Shown one piece after another: positions 54,923 to 63,895 of a stretch of DNA of 64,000 nt. The stretch is from positions 62,001 to 126,000 of the forward strand of contig NZ_BAGM01000008.1 of the NCBI RefSeq assembly GCF_000308855.1, in the 5' to 3' direction. Each line of letters opens with the position of its first letter. Positions within the stretch are counted from its first letter, which is position 1. The stretch is from Nocardia veterana NBRC 100344. Its GTDB lineage: Bacteria > Actinomycetota > Actinomycetes > Mycobacteriales > Mycobacteriaceae. The position numbers and the translations under genes are program-made. The notes below the pieces were generated by a model, which worked only from the letters and a program-made list of their open reading frames with translations, made no database searches and was not told the DNA's origin.

Positions 54923-55407
54923 CGCTCCTCTGTCGAGACTTCGTGGGGTGCGGCGGATTTCAGGGCTTCGAGCAGATCGGCCAACTCACTGTCGAGGTGG
55001 CTGAGGCGATCGATGCCGAAGTCGGGCAACCTGGCCGCGAGTGCGGTGCCGAACGCGCGGCGGGACGCGGACAGTTGTGCGCGTCCCGCCGGCGTCAGCT
55101 CGACGACCACGGCTCTGGAGTCGTCGGGGTCCTTGGTGCGGGCCGCGAATCCGGCGGCTGTCAGCCGGCCGATCAGCGCCGTTGCCGAGGGCTGGGAGCA
55201 GCCGTCGATCTGCGCGAACTCGCTGATGCGCAGCGGGCCGTGCTCGTCGAGGGTGGACAGCGCCCGCACCATCGCACGTGGGAGCGCATTGGCTGCCAAC
55301 GTGCCGGCAAGTCGGGTGAGTCGCGCCGCGGTGACCGCGATGTCGACCACGAGGGCCTCTGCCCGGGGGTCCGGGCCGGCGAGGTTGGGCGACTCGTTCG
55401 ACTGCAC
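54919..55407 (-). CDS. MarR-family repressor
   Basis: A 162-residue winged-helix regulator: LPRAMVRALSTLDEHGPLRISEFAQIDGCSQPSATALIGRLTAAGFAARTKDPDDSRAVVVELTPAGRAQL contains the recognition helix and the DDSR-x-V wing typical of MarR. GTG 55407 is 6 bases from the nearest operator. It is co-transcribed with the downstream MFS pump and presumably represses the pair. Confidence 0.9.
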   Translation of the reverse strand: MQSNESPNLAGPDPRAEALVVDIAVTAARLTRLAGTLAANALPRAMVRALSTLDEHGPLRISEFAQIDGCSQPSATALIGRLTAAGFAARTKDPDDSRAVVVELTPAGRAQLSASRRAFGTALAARLPDFGIDRLSHLDSELADLLEALKSAAPHEVSTEER

Positions 55408-55412
55408 GAGGA

Positions 55413-55446
55413 TTATGTTACATAACCTAACTATGTAAGTACATAG
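55413..55446 (-). promoter_or_regulatory. Two palindromic operators of marR-MFS
   Basis: Site 1: TTATGT-T-ACATAA (55413-55425). Site 2: CTATGTA-AG-TACATAG (55431-55446). Both share the half-site TATGT/ACATA and are spaced about 20 bases centre to centre (two helical turns), directly upstream of the marR GTG. A CATAAT or TAACAT -10 for marR falls inside site 1. Confidence 0.7.
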
Positions 55447-55594
55447 CCTAACTATCTAATCGCTGGTGACTTCGGGCACAGCCTGATAAGGCCAGGTCAG
55501 GGCACTGTATGGGATGGCGGGAGGCTAGGGTTCGAGGGAGCTCTCGCGGTCCCGGGGGGGGTGAGTCGCGAGTCCGGACATACTCGCCCCAAAA

Positions 55595-55636
55595 CGCCGT
55601 CGACCCCGTGGCCGTGTGGCCGCGGGGTCGACGGCG
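55595..55636 (-). terminator. Terminator of the fadD3-fadE33 operon
   Basis: CGCCGTCGACCCCGTGGCC and its near-complement with a 4-base GTGT loop (one mismatch), followed on the minus strand by TTTTGGGG. It begins seven bases past the fadE33 stop, a standard intrinsic terminator position. Confidence 0.75.
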
Positions 55637-55642
55637 AGCGGC

Positions 55643-56737
55643 TCAGGCCGGACGGGCGAGCGGGCGCCCGGGCATGCCGAACAGTTCGGCATCGGCATGC
55701 GCCCGCTTGAAGTACAGGTGGGCGTCGTGCTCCCAGGTGATGGCGATGCCGCCGTGCATCTGCACGGTCTCCGACACCACCGACCGGAACGCTTGCGAAC
55801 AGTGGATGCGCGCCGATTCCAGGTCCAGGGCGGTCTCCGCGGTCACCGGACGGTCGAGATTCGCGATCGCCGCGTAGGCGGCCGAACGGGCCGATTCCAC
55901 CAGCACGTACATATCGGCCATCCGATGTTTCAGCGCTTGGAAGCTGCCGATCGGCCGGCCGAACTGCACCCGCGATTTGCTGTATTCGACGGTCATGTCG
56001 AGGCACTGCTCGGCGGCACCGACCTGTTCGGCGGCCAGGGCCGCCCAGGCGATGTCGCGGAGCCGGGCGGTCACGCCCGCGGCGTCCGCGCTCAACCGAC
56101 TGGCTGCCACGCCGTCGAAGGTGACGGCGCTCAACCGGCGCGTCGGATCCATCGTCGGGGTGACGGCGCGGGTGACTCCCGGCGCGGCGGCGTCCACCTC
56201 GAAGAGTCCGTCGGCCGTCACGACGAGCAGGGTGTCGGCCCCGCCGCCGTCGAGCACATAGTGTGCCGTGCCGGTCAGCGTGTCATCGTCGGAGCGGACG
56301 CCGTACCCGGACCCGCCGCGCGGCGACGCTCCGGAACGGACTGTCGCCCAGCCGTTTTCGTCCGCCCAGCACACCGCGAGGGTGGTGGTGCCTTCGGCGA
56401 CGCCGGGGAGCAGCCGCTGCGCGGCGGCCCGATCGCCGGAAGCCAGCACCGCCTGGGCGCCGAGGACCGCCGAGCCGAGCATCGGCGGATTGTGCAGGGT
56501 GCGCCCGAGCTCCTCGACCACCACCAGCGCGGTGTCGAGTTCGGCGCCGATTCCGCCGTACTCCTCCGGAATCGCCAGGGCGGCCACCCCGACCTGCTCG
56601 CACAGCAACTGCCAGAGCCGCTGGTCGTAGCCGAATTCGCTGTCGACGGCGCGGCGCAGGGCGTCGCGGTCGCCGTGCTTGGTGAGAACTGCCCGCACGG
56701 TCGAGGCCAAATCCTGCAATTCCGCGGTATCGGTCAT
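55643..56737 (-). CDS. fadE33: FadE33-like acyl-CoA dehydrogenase
   Basis: A 364-residue acyl-CoA dehydrogenase chain: ALAIPEEYGGIGAELDTALVVVEELGRTLHNPPM, SKSRVQFGRPIGSFQALKHRMADMY, QMHGGIAITWEHDAHLYFKRAHA. It lacks the SEPxAGSD flavin motif, like partner subunits of heteromeric steroid dehydrogenases. Position after fadE31 and fadE32 matches Rv3564. ATG 56737 follows GGGAG; the longer open frame is not needed. Last gene of the KstR2-type operon. Confidence 0.85.
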   Translation of the reverse strand: MTDTAELQDLASTVRAVLTKHGDRDALRRAVDSEFGYDQRLWQLLCEQVGVAALAIPEEYGGIGAELDTALVVVEELGRTLHNPPMLGSAVLGAQAVLASGDRAAAQRLLPGVAEGTTTLAVCWADENGWATVRSGASPRGGSGYGVRSDDDTLTGTAHYVLDGGGADTLLVVTADGLFEVDAAAPGVTRAVTPTMDPTRRLSAVTFDGVAASRLSADAAGVTARLRDIAWAALAAEQVGAAEQCLDMTVEYSKSRVQFGRPIGSFQALKHRMADMYVLVESARSAAYAAIANLDRPVTAETALDLESARIHCSQAFRSVVSETVQMHGGIAITWEHDAHLYFKRAHADAELFGMPGRPLARPA

Positions 56738-56783
56738 CGCCGTACTCCCGTCTGGTCGTCGCGCCGCATCGGCATCGGTCGGT

Positions 56784-57788
56784 TCATGCCGGTGTCCCGG
56801 TGGGCGTCCGCAGCGCTGCGGCAACTCGGGCACGATGGAAATCCGCTGTGCCCCAGGCGGAACGGAGCGCGGTCACCTTGGTGATCCACAGCGACAGGTC
56901 GCATTCGGCGGTGTAACCGATCGCTCCGTGCACCTGCAGGGCGATACGCGCGGTCCGGTACGCGGCCTCCGCGCAGGCGATCTTGGCGGCCGACACGTCG
57001 CGGGCGCGGTCGGGCGTGCCGAAACTCAACGCCGCCCGGTGCAGCAGCGGTTCGGCCATGTCGAGACCGATCTTCGCGTCGGCCAGATGATGTTTGACGG
57101 CCTGGTAGCGGCCGATCGGCTGGCCGAACTGATGCCGCTGGATCACGTACGTCACGCTGGTGTCCAGCATCGCCTTACCCGCGCCCAGCAGTTGTGCGGC
57201 GGTCGCCAGCGCCCCCGCGTCGAATCCGGCCTCCGCTGCGACTCGGACCGAATCACCCTGCGCGACAACCTCGTCCGGGACCAGCGCGTACAAGCGTCGG
57301 GCCGGATCCACGGACTCGATTCGATCGCCGCACCGGGCGGTGGACAAGGTGTCCCCGTCCACGACGAGCGCGACATCGGCGCTGTCCGCGTCCAAGGCGG
57401 GAGTCCGCGGTGCCAGTGCGATGGTGCCGATCGCCGCGCCCTCGGCGAATCCCGGCAGCCAACGCCGCGCGGGCGCGGGATCGTCGAGTGCCTGCAGCAG
57501 GGCGGGGATCACCGCGGCGGTTTCGATCAGTGGCCCGGGCGCAGCGGCTCGGCCGAATTCCTGGCACGCGACGATCAGATCGATGGTCTCCGCGCCCATT
57601 CCGTCGTATTCCTCGGCGACCGCCAGCCCCAGGGCGCCGGCGCCGGCCAGCTGGCGGATCAGCGCCCGGCCGCCGCGCGCGCCGCCACCGCTCCAATTGC
57701 GGATCACGGCGGGTGTGCCCGCGGCATCACACATCTTGCGCAGACTGTCGGCGAAGTCGCGTTGTTCGGGGGAGAGTGCAAATCTCAT
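56784..57788 (-). CDS. fadE32: FadE32-like acyl-CoA dehydrogenase
   Basis: A 334-residue acyl-CoA dehydrogenase chain beginning MRFALSPEQRDFADSLRKM, with LAVAEEYDGMGAETIDLIVACQEFGRA, QRHQFGQPIGRYQAVKHHLADAKIG and VHGAIGYTAECDLSLWITK. It too lacks a full flavin motif. ATG 57788 is chosen because family members start MRFAL; ATG 57800 would add four residues. Works in ring C/D degradation; FadE31/32/33 are known to combine into heteromers in M. tuberculosis. Confidence 0.85.
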   Translation of the reverse strand: MRFALSPEQRDFADSLRKMCDAAGTPAVIRNWSGGGARGGRALIRQLAGAGALGLAVAEEYDGMGAETIDLIVACQEFGRAAAPGPLIETAAVIPALLQALDDPAPARRWLPGFAEGAAIGTIALAPRTPALDADSADVALVVDGDTLSTARCGDRIESVDPARRLYALVPDEVVAQGDSVRVAAEAGFDAGALATAAQLLGAGKAMLDTSVTYVIQRHQFGQPIGRYQAVKHHLADAKIGLDMAEPLLHRAALSFGTPDRARDVSAAKIACAEAAYRTARIALQVHGAIGYTAECDLSLWITKVTALRSAWGTADFHRARVAAALRTPTGTPA

Positions 57789-57840
57789 CGATCGGTCCAT
57801 TCGGGGTGGCGGCGCGGGGCGGGGTGGCTCATGGCGGATC

Positions 57841-58998
57841 TCAACGTGGTAGCCCGAGCAGGCGCTCGGCGACGATATTGCGCTGAATCTCGTTGGTACC
57901 GGCGTAGATCGGGCCCGCCAGCGAGAACAGGTAGCCGTCGGTCCACGCGCTGCTCTGCTCGGCCGTGGCGCCCAGCAGATCCAATGCGGTCTCGTGCATC
58001 GCGATATCGAGTTCGGACCAGAACACCTTGTTGACGGAGGATTCGGCGCCGAGTTTGCCGCCCTCGGTCAGCCTGGTCACGGTGCCCAGGGTGTTGAGCC
58101 GGTAGGCCTCGGCCCCGATCCAGGCGTCGACGACACGGTTGCGGATCGCGGTATCGGCCGGATCGGCGGTGTCGCGCCACAGTTCGATCAGCCGGGCCGC
58201 GGTGGCATTGAAGCGTCCGGGGCTGCGCAGCGACAGGCCGCGCTCATTGCTGGAGGTGCTCATCGCGACCCGCCAGCCGGCGCCCGGCTCGCCGATCACA
58301 TCCCGATCGGGGACGAAGACGTTGTCCAGGAAGATCTCCGCGAAACCGGGTTCACCGTCGAGCTGCGGGATGGGCCGCACGGTCACCCCGTCGGCCGACA
58401 GCGGGAACATCACATAGGTCAGGCCTGAATGCCGCGAAGCGGCCAAACCCCTACTGCGCCGCTCCTCGTCCGTTTCGCTGCGGAACAGCCCGAACGCCCA
58501 GTCCGCGAACGACGCGCGCGAACTCCAGGTCTTCTGCCCGTTCAGCACCCAGCCGCCCTCGACCCGTTTCGCGCTGGAGCGGATACCGGCCAAGTCGCTA
58601 CCGGCCTCGGGCTCCGACCATGCCTGGGCCCAGATGTCGTCGGCCCGTGCCATTCTCGGCAGGATGCGCTCGAGCTGTTCGGGAGTGCCGTGTTCGAACA
58701 GGGTCGGGGCGAGCAGGAAGATGCCGTTCTGGCTGACCCGACCGGGTGCGCCCGCGGCGTAGTACTCCTCCTCGAACAGCACCCACTCGAGCAGCGAGGC
58801 GTCGCGGCCGCCGTATTCGCGCTGCCACGACACCACCGACAGCCGCGCCTCGGCGAGGGTGTGCTCCCATTCCCGATGTGCCTCGAAACCCTCGCGGGTG
58901 TCCATCGAGGGCAGTGGTTCGGCGGGTACGTTGGCGCGCAGGAATTCGCGCACCTCGAGTTGAAATTGCTTTGCGGCCGAATCTAATTCGAGATCCAT
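57841..58998 (-). CDS. fadE31: FadE31-like acyl-CoA dehydrogenase
   Basis: A 385-residue complete acyl-CoA dehydrogenase: WQREYGGRDASLLEWVLFEEEYY, AWSEPEAGSDLAGIRSSAKRV, NGQKTWSSRASFADWAFGLFR, and C-terminal IYAGTNEIQRNIVAERLLGLPR. This is the flavin-binding partner of the FadE31-32-33 group. Its ATG immediately follows the crotonase stop (TAG-ATG). Confidence 0.9.
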   Translation of the reverse strand: MDLELDSAAKQFQLEVREFLRANVPAEPLPSMDTREGFEAHREWEHTLAEARLSVVSWQREYGGRDASLLEWVLFEEEYYAAGAPGRVSQNGIFLLAPTLFEHGTPEQLERILPRMARADDIWAQAWSEPEAGSDLAGIRSSAKRVEGGWVLNGQKTWSSRASFADWAFGLFRSETDEERRSRGLAASRHSGLTYVMFPLSADGVTVRPIPQLDGEPGFAEIFLDNVFVPDRDVIGEPGAGWRVAMSTSSNERGLSLRSPGRFNATAARLIELWRDTADPADTAIRNRVVDAWIGAEAYRLNTLGTVTRLTEGGKLGAESSVNKVFWSELDIAMHETALDLLGATAEQSSAWTDGYLFSLAGPIYAGTNEIQRNIVAERLLGLPR

Positions 58999-59976
58999 CT
59001 ACTTGCCGCTCCGTTCTGCGGTAGTGGTGGTCGTTGCGGTGGGGGAGCCGGGCCCGGACGCGGCGGCTCGGGTGGCCACGGGGACCGCGCGACCACCGCC
59101 GTCGGAGTCGGCCGAGGCCTTCATCGACTTGGCGGTCATACCGGCCAGCGAGTCGGTGCCGACCTCGGCGTTGTGGGCGTGGGCGAAATGGTGCAGGCCG
59201 AAGACCGAATCCATGCCGGCGCGCATACCCATCAGGTCCTCGCACTGGTTGACGGCCTTCTTCGCCAATGCGAGGCCGAACTGCGGCATGGTGGCGATCT
59301 TCTCGGCCAGTTCGAGGGTCTGTGATTCCAGTTCGGCGCGCGGCACGACCCGGTTCACCATGCCCCATTCGTAGGCCTGCTCGGCGCTGAATCGATCACC
59401 GGTGAACAGCACCTCCTTGGCCCGCCGCGGCCCCAGCACCCACGGGTGCGCGAAGTACTCCACACCGGGAATGCCCATCCGGACAACGGGATCGGAGAAG
59501 AAGGCATCGTCGGCGGCGACGATCATGTCGCACACCCAGGCCAGCATCATCGCGCCCGCGATGCAGGCGCCCTGCACCATCGCGATGGTGGGCTTGGGGA
59601 TTTCCCGCCAGCGGCGGCACATGCCGAGGTAGACCTCGAGTTCGCGGGCGAAGCGCTGATCGCCGCCGGGCCGATCGACGTGGTCCCACCACAGCGCGGC
59701 CTTGTTGTCGTAGCTGACGTGGTGGTCGCGGCCGGGCGTGCCGATATCGTGGCCGGCGCTGAAATGTTTGCCGTTGCCCGCCAGCACGATCACCTTGACC
59801 TCGGCGTCGTCGACGGCCCGGGTGAAGGCCGCGTCGAGGGCATAGGTCATCACCGAGTTCTGGGCGTTGCGGTAGTCCGGCCGGTTCATCGTGACGACGG
59901 CGATCGGACCGCGGCGCTCGTAGGTGACGACCTCGCCCTCGTCCGGAATCGGCCCGGGGGTTGCGTCTGTGGTCAC
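58999..59976 (-). CDS. Crotonase-superfamily protein lacking canonical catalytic glutamates
   Basis: A 325-residue enoyl-CoA hydratase/isomerase-fold protein: RRGPIAVVTMNRPDYRNAQNSVM, NGKHFSAGHDIGTPG (CoA-binding), QGACIAGAMMLAWVCDMIVAADDAFFSDPVVRMGIPG. Aligned by eye with rat enoyl-CoA hydratase, the two catalytic Glu positions are Met (in AGAMMLAW) and Val (in DPVVRMG), so an ordinary hydratase reaction is doubtful. A 35-residue Ser/Thr/Pro/Ala tail follows the fold. GTG 59976 overlaps the fadD3 stop (GTGA). It sits between fadD3 and fadE31, an insertion not seen in M. tuberculosis order. Confidence 0.85.
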   Translation of the reverse strand: MTTDATPGPIPDEGEVVTYERRGPIAVVTMNRPDYRNAQNSVMTYALDAAFTRAVDDAEVKVIVLAGNGKHFSAGHDIGTPGRDHHVSYDNKAALWWDHVDRPGGDQRFARELEVYLGMCRRWREIPKPTIAMVQGACIAGAMMLAWVCDMIVAADDAFFSDPVVRMGIPGVEYFAHPWVLGPRRAKEVLFTGDRFSAEQAYEWGMVNRVVPRAELESQTLELAEKIATMPQFGLALAKKAVNQCEDLMGMRAGMDSVFGLHHFAHAHNAEVGTDSLAGMTAKSMKASADSDGGGRAVPVATRAAASGPGSPTATTTTTAERSGK

Positions 59977-61523
59977 GAGATCTCCTCACGTAGTTGCCGC
60001 TTGAGCACCTTTCCGGCGGCGCTGTAGGGCAGCCGGTCCCGGAACTCCACGAATCGCGGCACCTTGAAATTGGCCAGGGTCTGCTTCGCGTAGGCGATGA
60101 CGTCGTCTTCGGACAGTTCGGCGCCCGCCCGGCGCACGATGAAGGCCTTGCCGACCTCACCCATGCGCTCGTCCGGCACCCCGATCACCGCGGACTCGGC
60201 GACGCCGTCCAGCCGGGCCAGGGTCTGCTCGATCTCGGCCGGATAGACGTTGAATCCGCCGGAGATGTACATGTCCTTGAGCCGGTCGGTGATCTTGAGA
60301 TACCCGCGCTCGTCGAGGATTCCGACGTCGCCGGTGTGCAGCCAGCCGTCGGCGTCGATGGTCTTGGCGGTGGCCTCCGGATCGTCGAGATAGCCGATCA
60401 TCACGTTCGGTCCGCGCAGCAGGACCTCGCCGTGATCGCCGATGCGCACCTCGAATCCGGCCATCGCCGCGCCCGAGGTGTTCGCGATGGTTTCCGGGTC
60501 GTCGTCGGGCAGGCACATCGTGCCGAAGCCGGACGATTCCGAGAGGCCGTAGGCGGTGACCACCACCTCGAATCGCAGTTCGCTGCGCATTCTTTCGACC
60601 AGCACCACCGGTACGGTCGCCGCGCCGGTGACGGCCACCCGCAGGCTGCCGAGGTCGAAATCGGCGCGCGCGGGGTGTTCCAGAATGGTTTGGTAGATCG
60701 TCGGCGGACCGGTCAATACGGTGATGGCCTGTTCCTGCACCATCCGCATCGTCTGCGGCACGTCGAAGGTCGCCTGCGGGACTATGGTCGCGCCGGTGAC
60801 CAGGCAGGCGAGGATGGCCGCCTTGTATCCGAAGTTGTGGAAGAACGGCGGAATCACCAGATAGCGGTCGGAGCTGTTCAACGTCGAGCGCTCCACCCAG
60901 GCCCGCACCACATCGAGCGCCTGCCGGTGCGCGACCAGCGTGCCCTTGCTGCGGCCGGTGGTACCGGAGGTGAACAGAATGTCGGCGATATCGTCCGGCT
61001 CGACCGATTCCGCCCGCGCGATCACCTTCTCGACCGGCGTCTGCGCGGCCAGTTCGGCCAGCTGCGACCACGCGATCGCATCGCCGTACTCGGTGCCCGT
61101 GCCCTCGGCCGGAATGACGATGACGGTGCCGACGGCCAAATCCGGTGCGGCGGCGCGCAATTCCGCCAGCCGCTGCCGACCCAGGAACGGATCCGCGATG
61201 AACAGTGCCTTCGCGTCCACCCGGGCCAGCACATCGGCGGCCTCGTCCGCGACGTAGCGCGTGTTGAGCGGGACCAGTGCGGCGCCGGTGTAATGGGTGG
61301 CCAGTGCGGCCACCACCCAGTGCCAGGTGTTGGGCGCCCAGATCGCGATCCGATCGCCGCGCTGGACGCCGCGCGTGATCAGCGCCCCGGCCGTCTGCCG
61401 GACCGCGTCCAGTAGCTGCGCCCAGCTCAGCTGCACCTCGCCGTCGGTGACCGCCGGCGCGTCGCCGTGGATGCGCGCGGCGTCGTGCAGGGCAAGGGGT
61501 GTGGTCTGCACAGGGGTGGTCAC
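59973..61523 (-). CDS. fadD3: FadD3, HIP-CoA synthetase
   Basis: A 516-residue acyl-CoA ligase of the ANL superfamily, expected to activate the HIP propionate side chain of rings C/D with CoA and ATP. AMP-binding motif ILFTSGTTGRSKGTLVAH (P-loop), TGPPTIYQTILEHP, VVTAYGLSESSGFGTM, GWLHTGDVGILDERGYLKITDRLKDMYISGGFNVYPAEIE, and catalytic Lys in PYSAAGKVLKRQL. The GTG start is at 61523, 110 bases from a KstR2-type box. First gene of the leftward operon. Confidence 0.93.
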   Translation of the reverse strand: MTTPVQTTPLALHDAARIHGDAPAVTDGEVQLSWAQLLDAVRQTAGALITRGVQRGDRIAIWAPNTWHWVVAALATHYTGAALVPLNTRYVADEAADVLARVDAKALFIADPFLGRQRLAELRAAAPDLAVGTVIVIPAEGTGTEYGDAIAWSQLAELAAQTPVEKVIARAESVEPDDIADILFTSGTTGRSKGTLVAHRQALDVVRAWVERSTLNSSDRYLVIPPFFHNFGYKAAILACLVTGATIVPQATFDVPQTMRMVQEQAITVLTGPPTIYQTILEHPARADFDLGSLRVAVTGAATVPVVLVERMRSELRFEVVVTAYGLSESSGFGTMCLPDDDPETIANTSGAAMAGFEVRIGDHGEVLLRGPNVMIGYLDDPEATAKTIDADGWLHTGDVGILDERGYLKITDRLKDMYISGGFNVYPAEIEQTLARLDGVAESAVIGVPDERMGEVGKAFIVRRAGAELSEDDVIAYAKQTLANFKVPRFVEFRDRLPYSAAGKVLKRQLREEIS

Positions 61524-61633
61524 GTCGTCCTCGTCTTCTACACGCAGGTCGACGGACCGAGCGGCCGGCGTTCCGGCGTGGTGACGGCTCGATCCGTCTC
61601 TCGTTTCGCTCCGCAGCGGTCACCGCCCTACAA

Positions 61634-61647
61634 AGCAAGTGCTTGGT
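61634..61647. promoter_or_regulatory. KstR2-type operator (fadD3/fadE30)
   Basis: AGCAAGTGCTTGGT fits the published KstR2 consensus AnCAAGnnCTTGnT at every fixed base. It lies in the spacer of the fadE30 promoter: TACTCT -10 at 61652-61657, ATG-equivalent GTG at 61664, and a TACAAA -35-like hexamer at 61629-61634. Confidence 0.85.
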
Positions 61648-61663
61648 AGGTTACTCTACCGGA

Positions 61664-62896
61664 GTGAGTGCGATCCAGACCCCCGATTCCGCCGCCGGGG
61701 CAGCTGCCCCCGCCGGCACGGAAACCCGTGCTGACCAGGAATTCCGCGTCGAAGTGCGGGAATGGCTGGCCGAGAACTTGAACGGACGGTTCCGCGAGCT
61801 GCGCGGGCTGGGCGGGCCGGGAAGTGAGCACGAAGCCTTCGACGAACGGCTGGAATGGGACCGCCACCTCGCCGCCGCCGGTCTGACCTGCCTGGGCTGG
61901 CCGGTGGAATACGGCGGCCGCGCCGCGACCCTGCGCCAGCAGGTGATCTTCCACGAGGAGTACGCGAGCGCGAACGCCCCGGCGCGCGTCTCGCACCTGG
62001 GGGAGGAGCTGCTGGGGCCGACCCTGCTCGCCTTCGGCACCGAGGAACAGAAGCAGCGCTTCCTGCCCGGAATCCGCTCGGTCACCGAACTATGGTGTCA
62101 GGGATATTCCGAGCCCGGGGCCGGTTCGGACCTGGCGAACGTGTCGACCAGCGCCCGGCTCGACGGGGACGAATGGTCGATCAACGGGCAGAAGATCTGG
62201 ACCTCGCTGGCGCATCTGTCCGACTGGTGTTTCGTCATCGCCCGCACCGAACCCGGTTCGACCCGCCACCACGGACTGTCTTATCTGCTGGTGCCGATGA
62301 AGCAGCCGGGCATCGAGGTGCGTCCGATCATTCAGCTCACCGGAACCGCCGAATTCAACGAGGTGTTCTTCGACAACGCTCGGACGGCCGCCGACCTGGT
62401 GGTCGGCAAGCCCGGCGAGGGCTGGCGGGTGGCGATGGGCACGTTGACCTTCGAACGCGGCATTTCCACGGTGGGACAGCAGATTCGGTTCGCGCGTGAG
62501 TTGTCGAATCTCGAGGCGGTGGCGAAAGCCAATGGCGCACTGGATGATCCGGCGTTGGCGGAGCGGATCGACCAGGCCTGGGTGGGGCTGCGGGTGCTGC
62601 GCGCCCATGCCCTGCGCACACTCGAATCGGCGCATCAGAACGTCGACGCGCGCACCGCCGCGGGCCAGGCCTCGGTCTCGAAACTGTTGTGGGCCAACTG
62701 GCATCGCGGCCTCGGCGAGCTGGCGATGGACGTGCTGGGCCCTGCGGGCCTGCTCGCCGAGCGCGCCGACGAGCTGAACCAATGGCAGCGCCTGTACCTG
62801 TTCACCCGTGCCGACACCATCTACGGCGGCTCGAACGAAGTGCAGCGCAACATCATCTCCGAACGCGTCCTCGGCCTGCCCCGGGAAGCTCGCTGA
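61664..62896 (+). CDS. fadE30: FadE30-like acyl-CoA dehydrogenase
   Basis: A 410-residue acyl-CoA dehydrogenase of the HIP pathway: LGWPVEYGGRAATLRQQVIFHEEYA, QGYSEPGAGSDLANVSTSARL, NGQKIWTSLAHLSDWCF, and IYGGSNEVQRNIISERVLGLPR. In M. tuberculosis FadE30 oxidises HIP-CoA esters. GTG 61664 lies six bases from a -10-like TACTCT, so it may be leaderless; the frame is open further upstream but runs through the operator. Divergent from fadD3. Confidence 0.9.
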   Translation: MSAIQTPDSAAGAAAPAGTETRADQEFRVEVREWLAENLNGRFRELRGLGGPGSEHEAFDERLEWDRHLAAAGLTCLGWPVEYGGRAATLRQQVIFHEEYASANAPARVSHLGEELLGPTLLAFGTEEQKQRFLPGIRSVTELWCQGYSEPGAGSDLANVSTSARLDGDEWSINGQKIWTSLAHLSDWCFVIARTEPGSTRHHGLSYLLVPMKQPGIEVRPIIQLTGTAEFNEVFFDNARTAADLVVGKPGEGWRVAMGTLTFERGISTVGQQIRFARELSNLEAVAKANGALDDPALAERIDQAWVGLRVLRAHALRTLESAHQNVDARTAAGQASVSKLLWANWHRGLGELAMDVLGPAGLLAERADELNQWQRLYLFTRADTIYGGSNEVQRNIISERVLGLPREAR

Positions 62897-62972
62897 CCAC
62901 CCCCGGCCCGGACCCCGTCCGGACGGAAACCATTGGCCGAAGCCACTGTTCGGCCGTAAGGAAGGACCTACA

Positions 62973-63767
62973 GTGCCCGATCTCTCGGTTCCGCCCCAGC
63001 CCATCTCCGGTCACGGACTGCTCGCCGGCCGGATCGCCGTGATCACCGCCGCCGCCGGCACCGGTATCGGTTCGGCCACCGCCCGCCGCATGCTCGAGGA
63101 GGGCGCCGACGTCGTGGTCTCCGATTGGCACGAGCGGCGCCTGAAGCAGACCGAGGAAGAGCTCGCCGCGGAATTCCCGCAGCGCCAGGTCGCCTCGGTG
63201 GTCTGCGATGTCACCAGCACCGAGCAGGTCGACGAGCTGATCCGCGCCGCCGCGCAGCGCCTGGGCCGCATCGACATCATGGTCAACAACGCCGGATTGG
63301 GCGGGGAGACCCCGGTGGTGGACATGACCGACGAGCAGTGGGACCGCGTGCTCGATATCACCCTGAACGGCACCTTCCGCTGCACCCGGGCGGCGCTGAA
63401 CTATTTCCGCACCGCCGGCCACGGCGGCGTGATCGTCAACAACGCCAGTGTGCTGGGCTGGCGGGCCCAGCACGGTCAGGCGCACTACGCCGCGGCCAAG
63501 GCCGGTGTCATGGCCCTGACCCGCTGTAGCGCCGTCGAGGCCGCCGAGTTCGGGGTGCGGATCAACGCCGTCGCGCCGAGCATCGCCCGGCACCCGTTCC
63601 TGGACAAGGTGAGCTCCAGCGAACTGCTCGACCGACTGGCCGCGGGCGAGGCCTTCGGCCGGGCCGCCGAGCCCTGGGAGGTCGCCGCCACCATCGCCAT
63701 GCTGGCCAGCGACTACACCTCGTACCTGACCGGCGAAGTGGTCTCGGTCAGCAGCCAGCGCGCTTGA
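62973..63767 (+). CDS. ipdF: IpdF-like short-chain dehydrogenase
   Basis: A 264-residue SDR: cofactor motif VITAAAGTGIGSATARRML, NNAG in IMVNNAGLGG, active-site Ser in NNASVLGW and YAAAK with catalytic Tyr/Lys. Length and position next to fadE30 match Rv3559c, which acts on hydroxylated HIP-CoA. GTG 62973 has AAGGAAGGA upstream. 76 bases from fadE30, same direction. Confidence 0.85.
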   Translation: MPDLSVPPQPISGHGLLAGRIAVITAAAGTGIGSATARRMLEEGADVVVSDWHERRLKQTEEELAAEFPQRQVASVVCDVTSTEQVDELIRAAAQRLGRIDIMVNNAGLGGETPVVDMTDEQWDRVLDITLNGTFRCTRAALNYFRTAGHGGVIVNNASVLGWRAQHGQAHYAAAKAGVMALTRCSAVEAAEFGVRINAVAPSIARHPFLDKVSSSELLDRLAAGEAFGRAAEPWEVAATIAMLASDYTSYLTGEVVSVSSQRA

Positions 63768-63790
63768 GTAGAAGCCGCTACGAGCGGTAG

Positions 63791-63815
63791 GCCCCCGCCG
63801 CAGCGAAGCGGGGGC
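63791..63815 (+). other. Hairpin after ipdF
   Basis: GCCCCCGC and GCGGGGGC with a 9-base loop, 24 bases past the ipdF stop. It is followed by an A-run rather than T on the plus strand, so it does not form a textbook intrinsic terminator but may still end or stabilise the transcript. Confidence 0.5.
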
Positions 63816-63895
63816 AAAAAACACTTCCGCTTACCGGGTCTACCTGTGCGATCCTGAAAAAGTCCGGTTCCGACAGTTCGAAGGGACCACGACCC

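Noticed and set aside
59994..61415. Plus-strand 473-codon frame opposite fadD3
   Set aside because: Antisense of a complete ANL ligase; no motif of its own.
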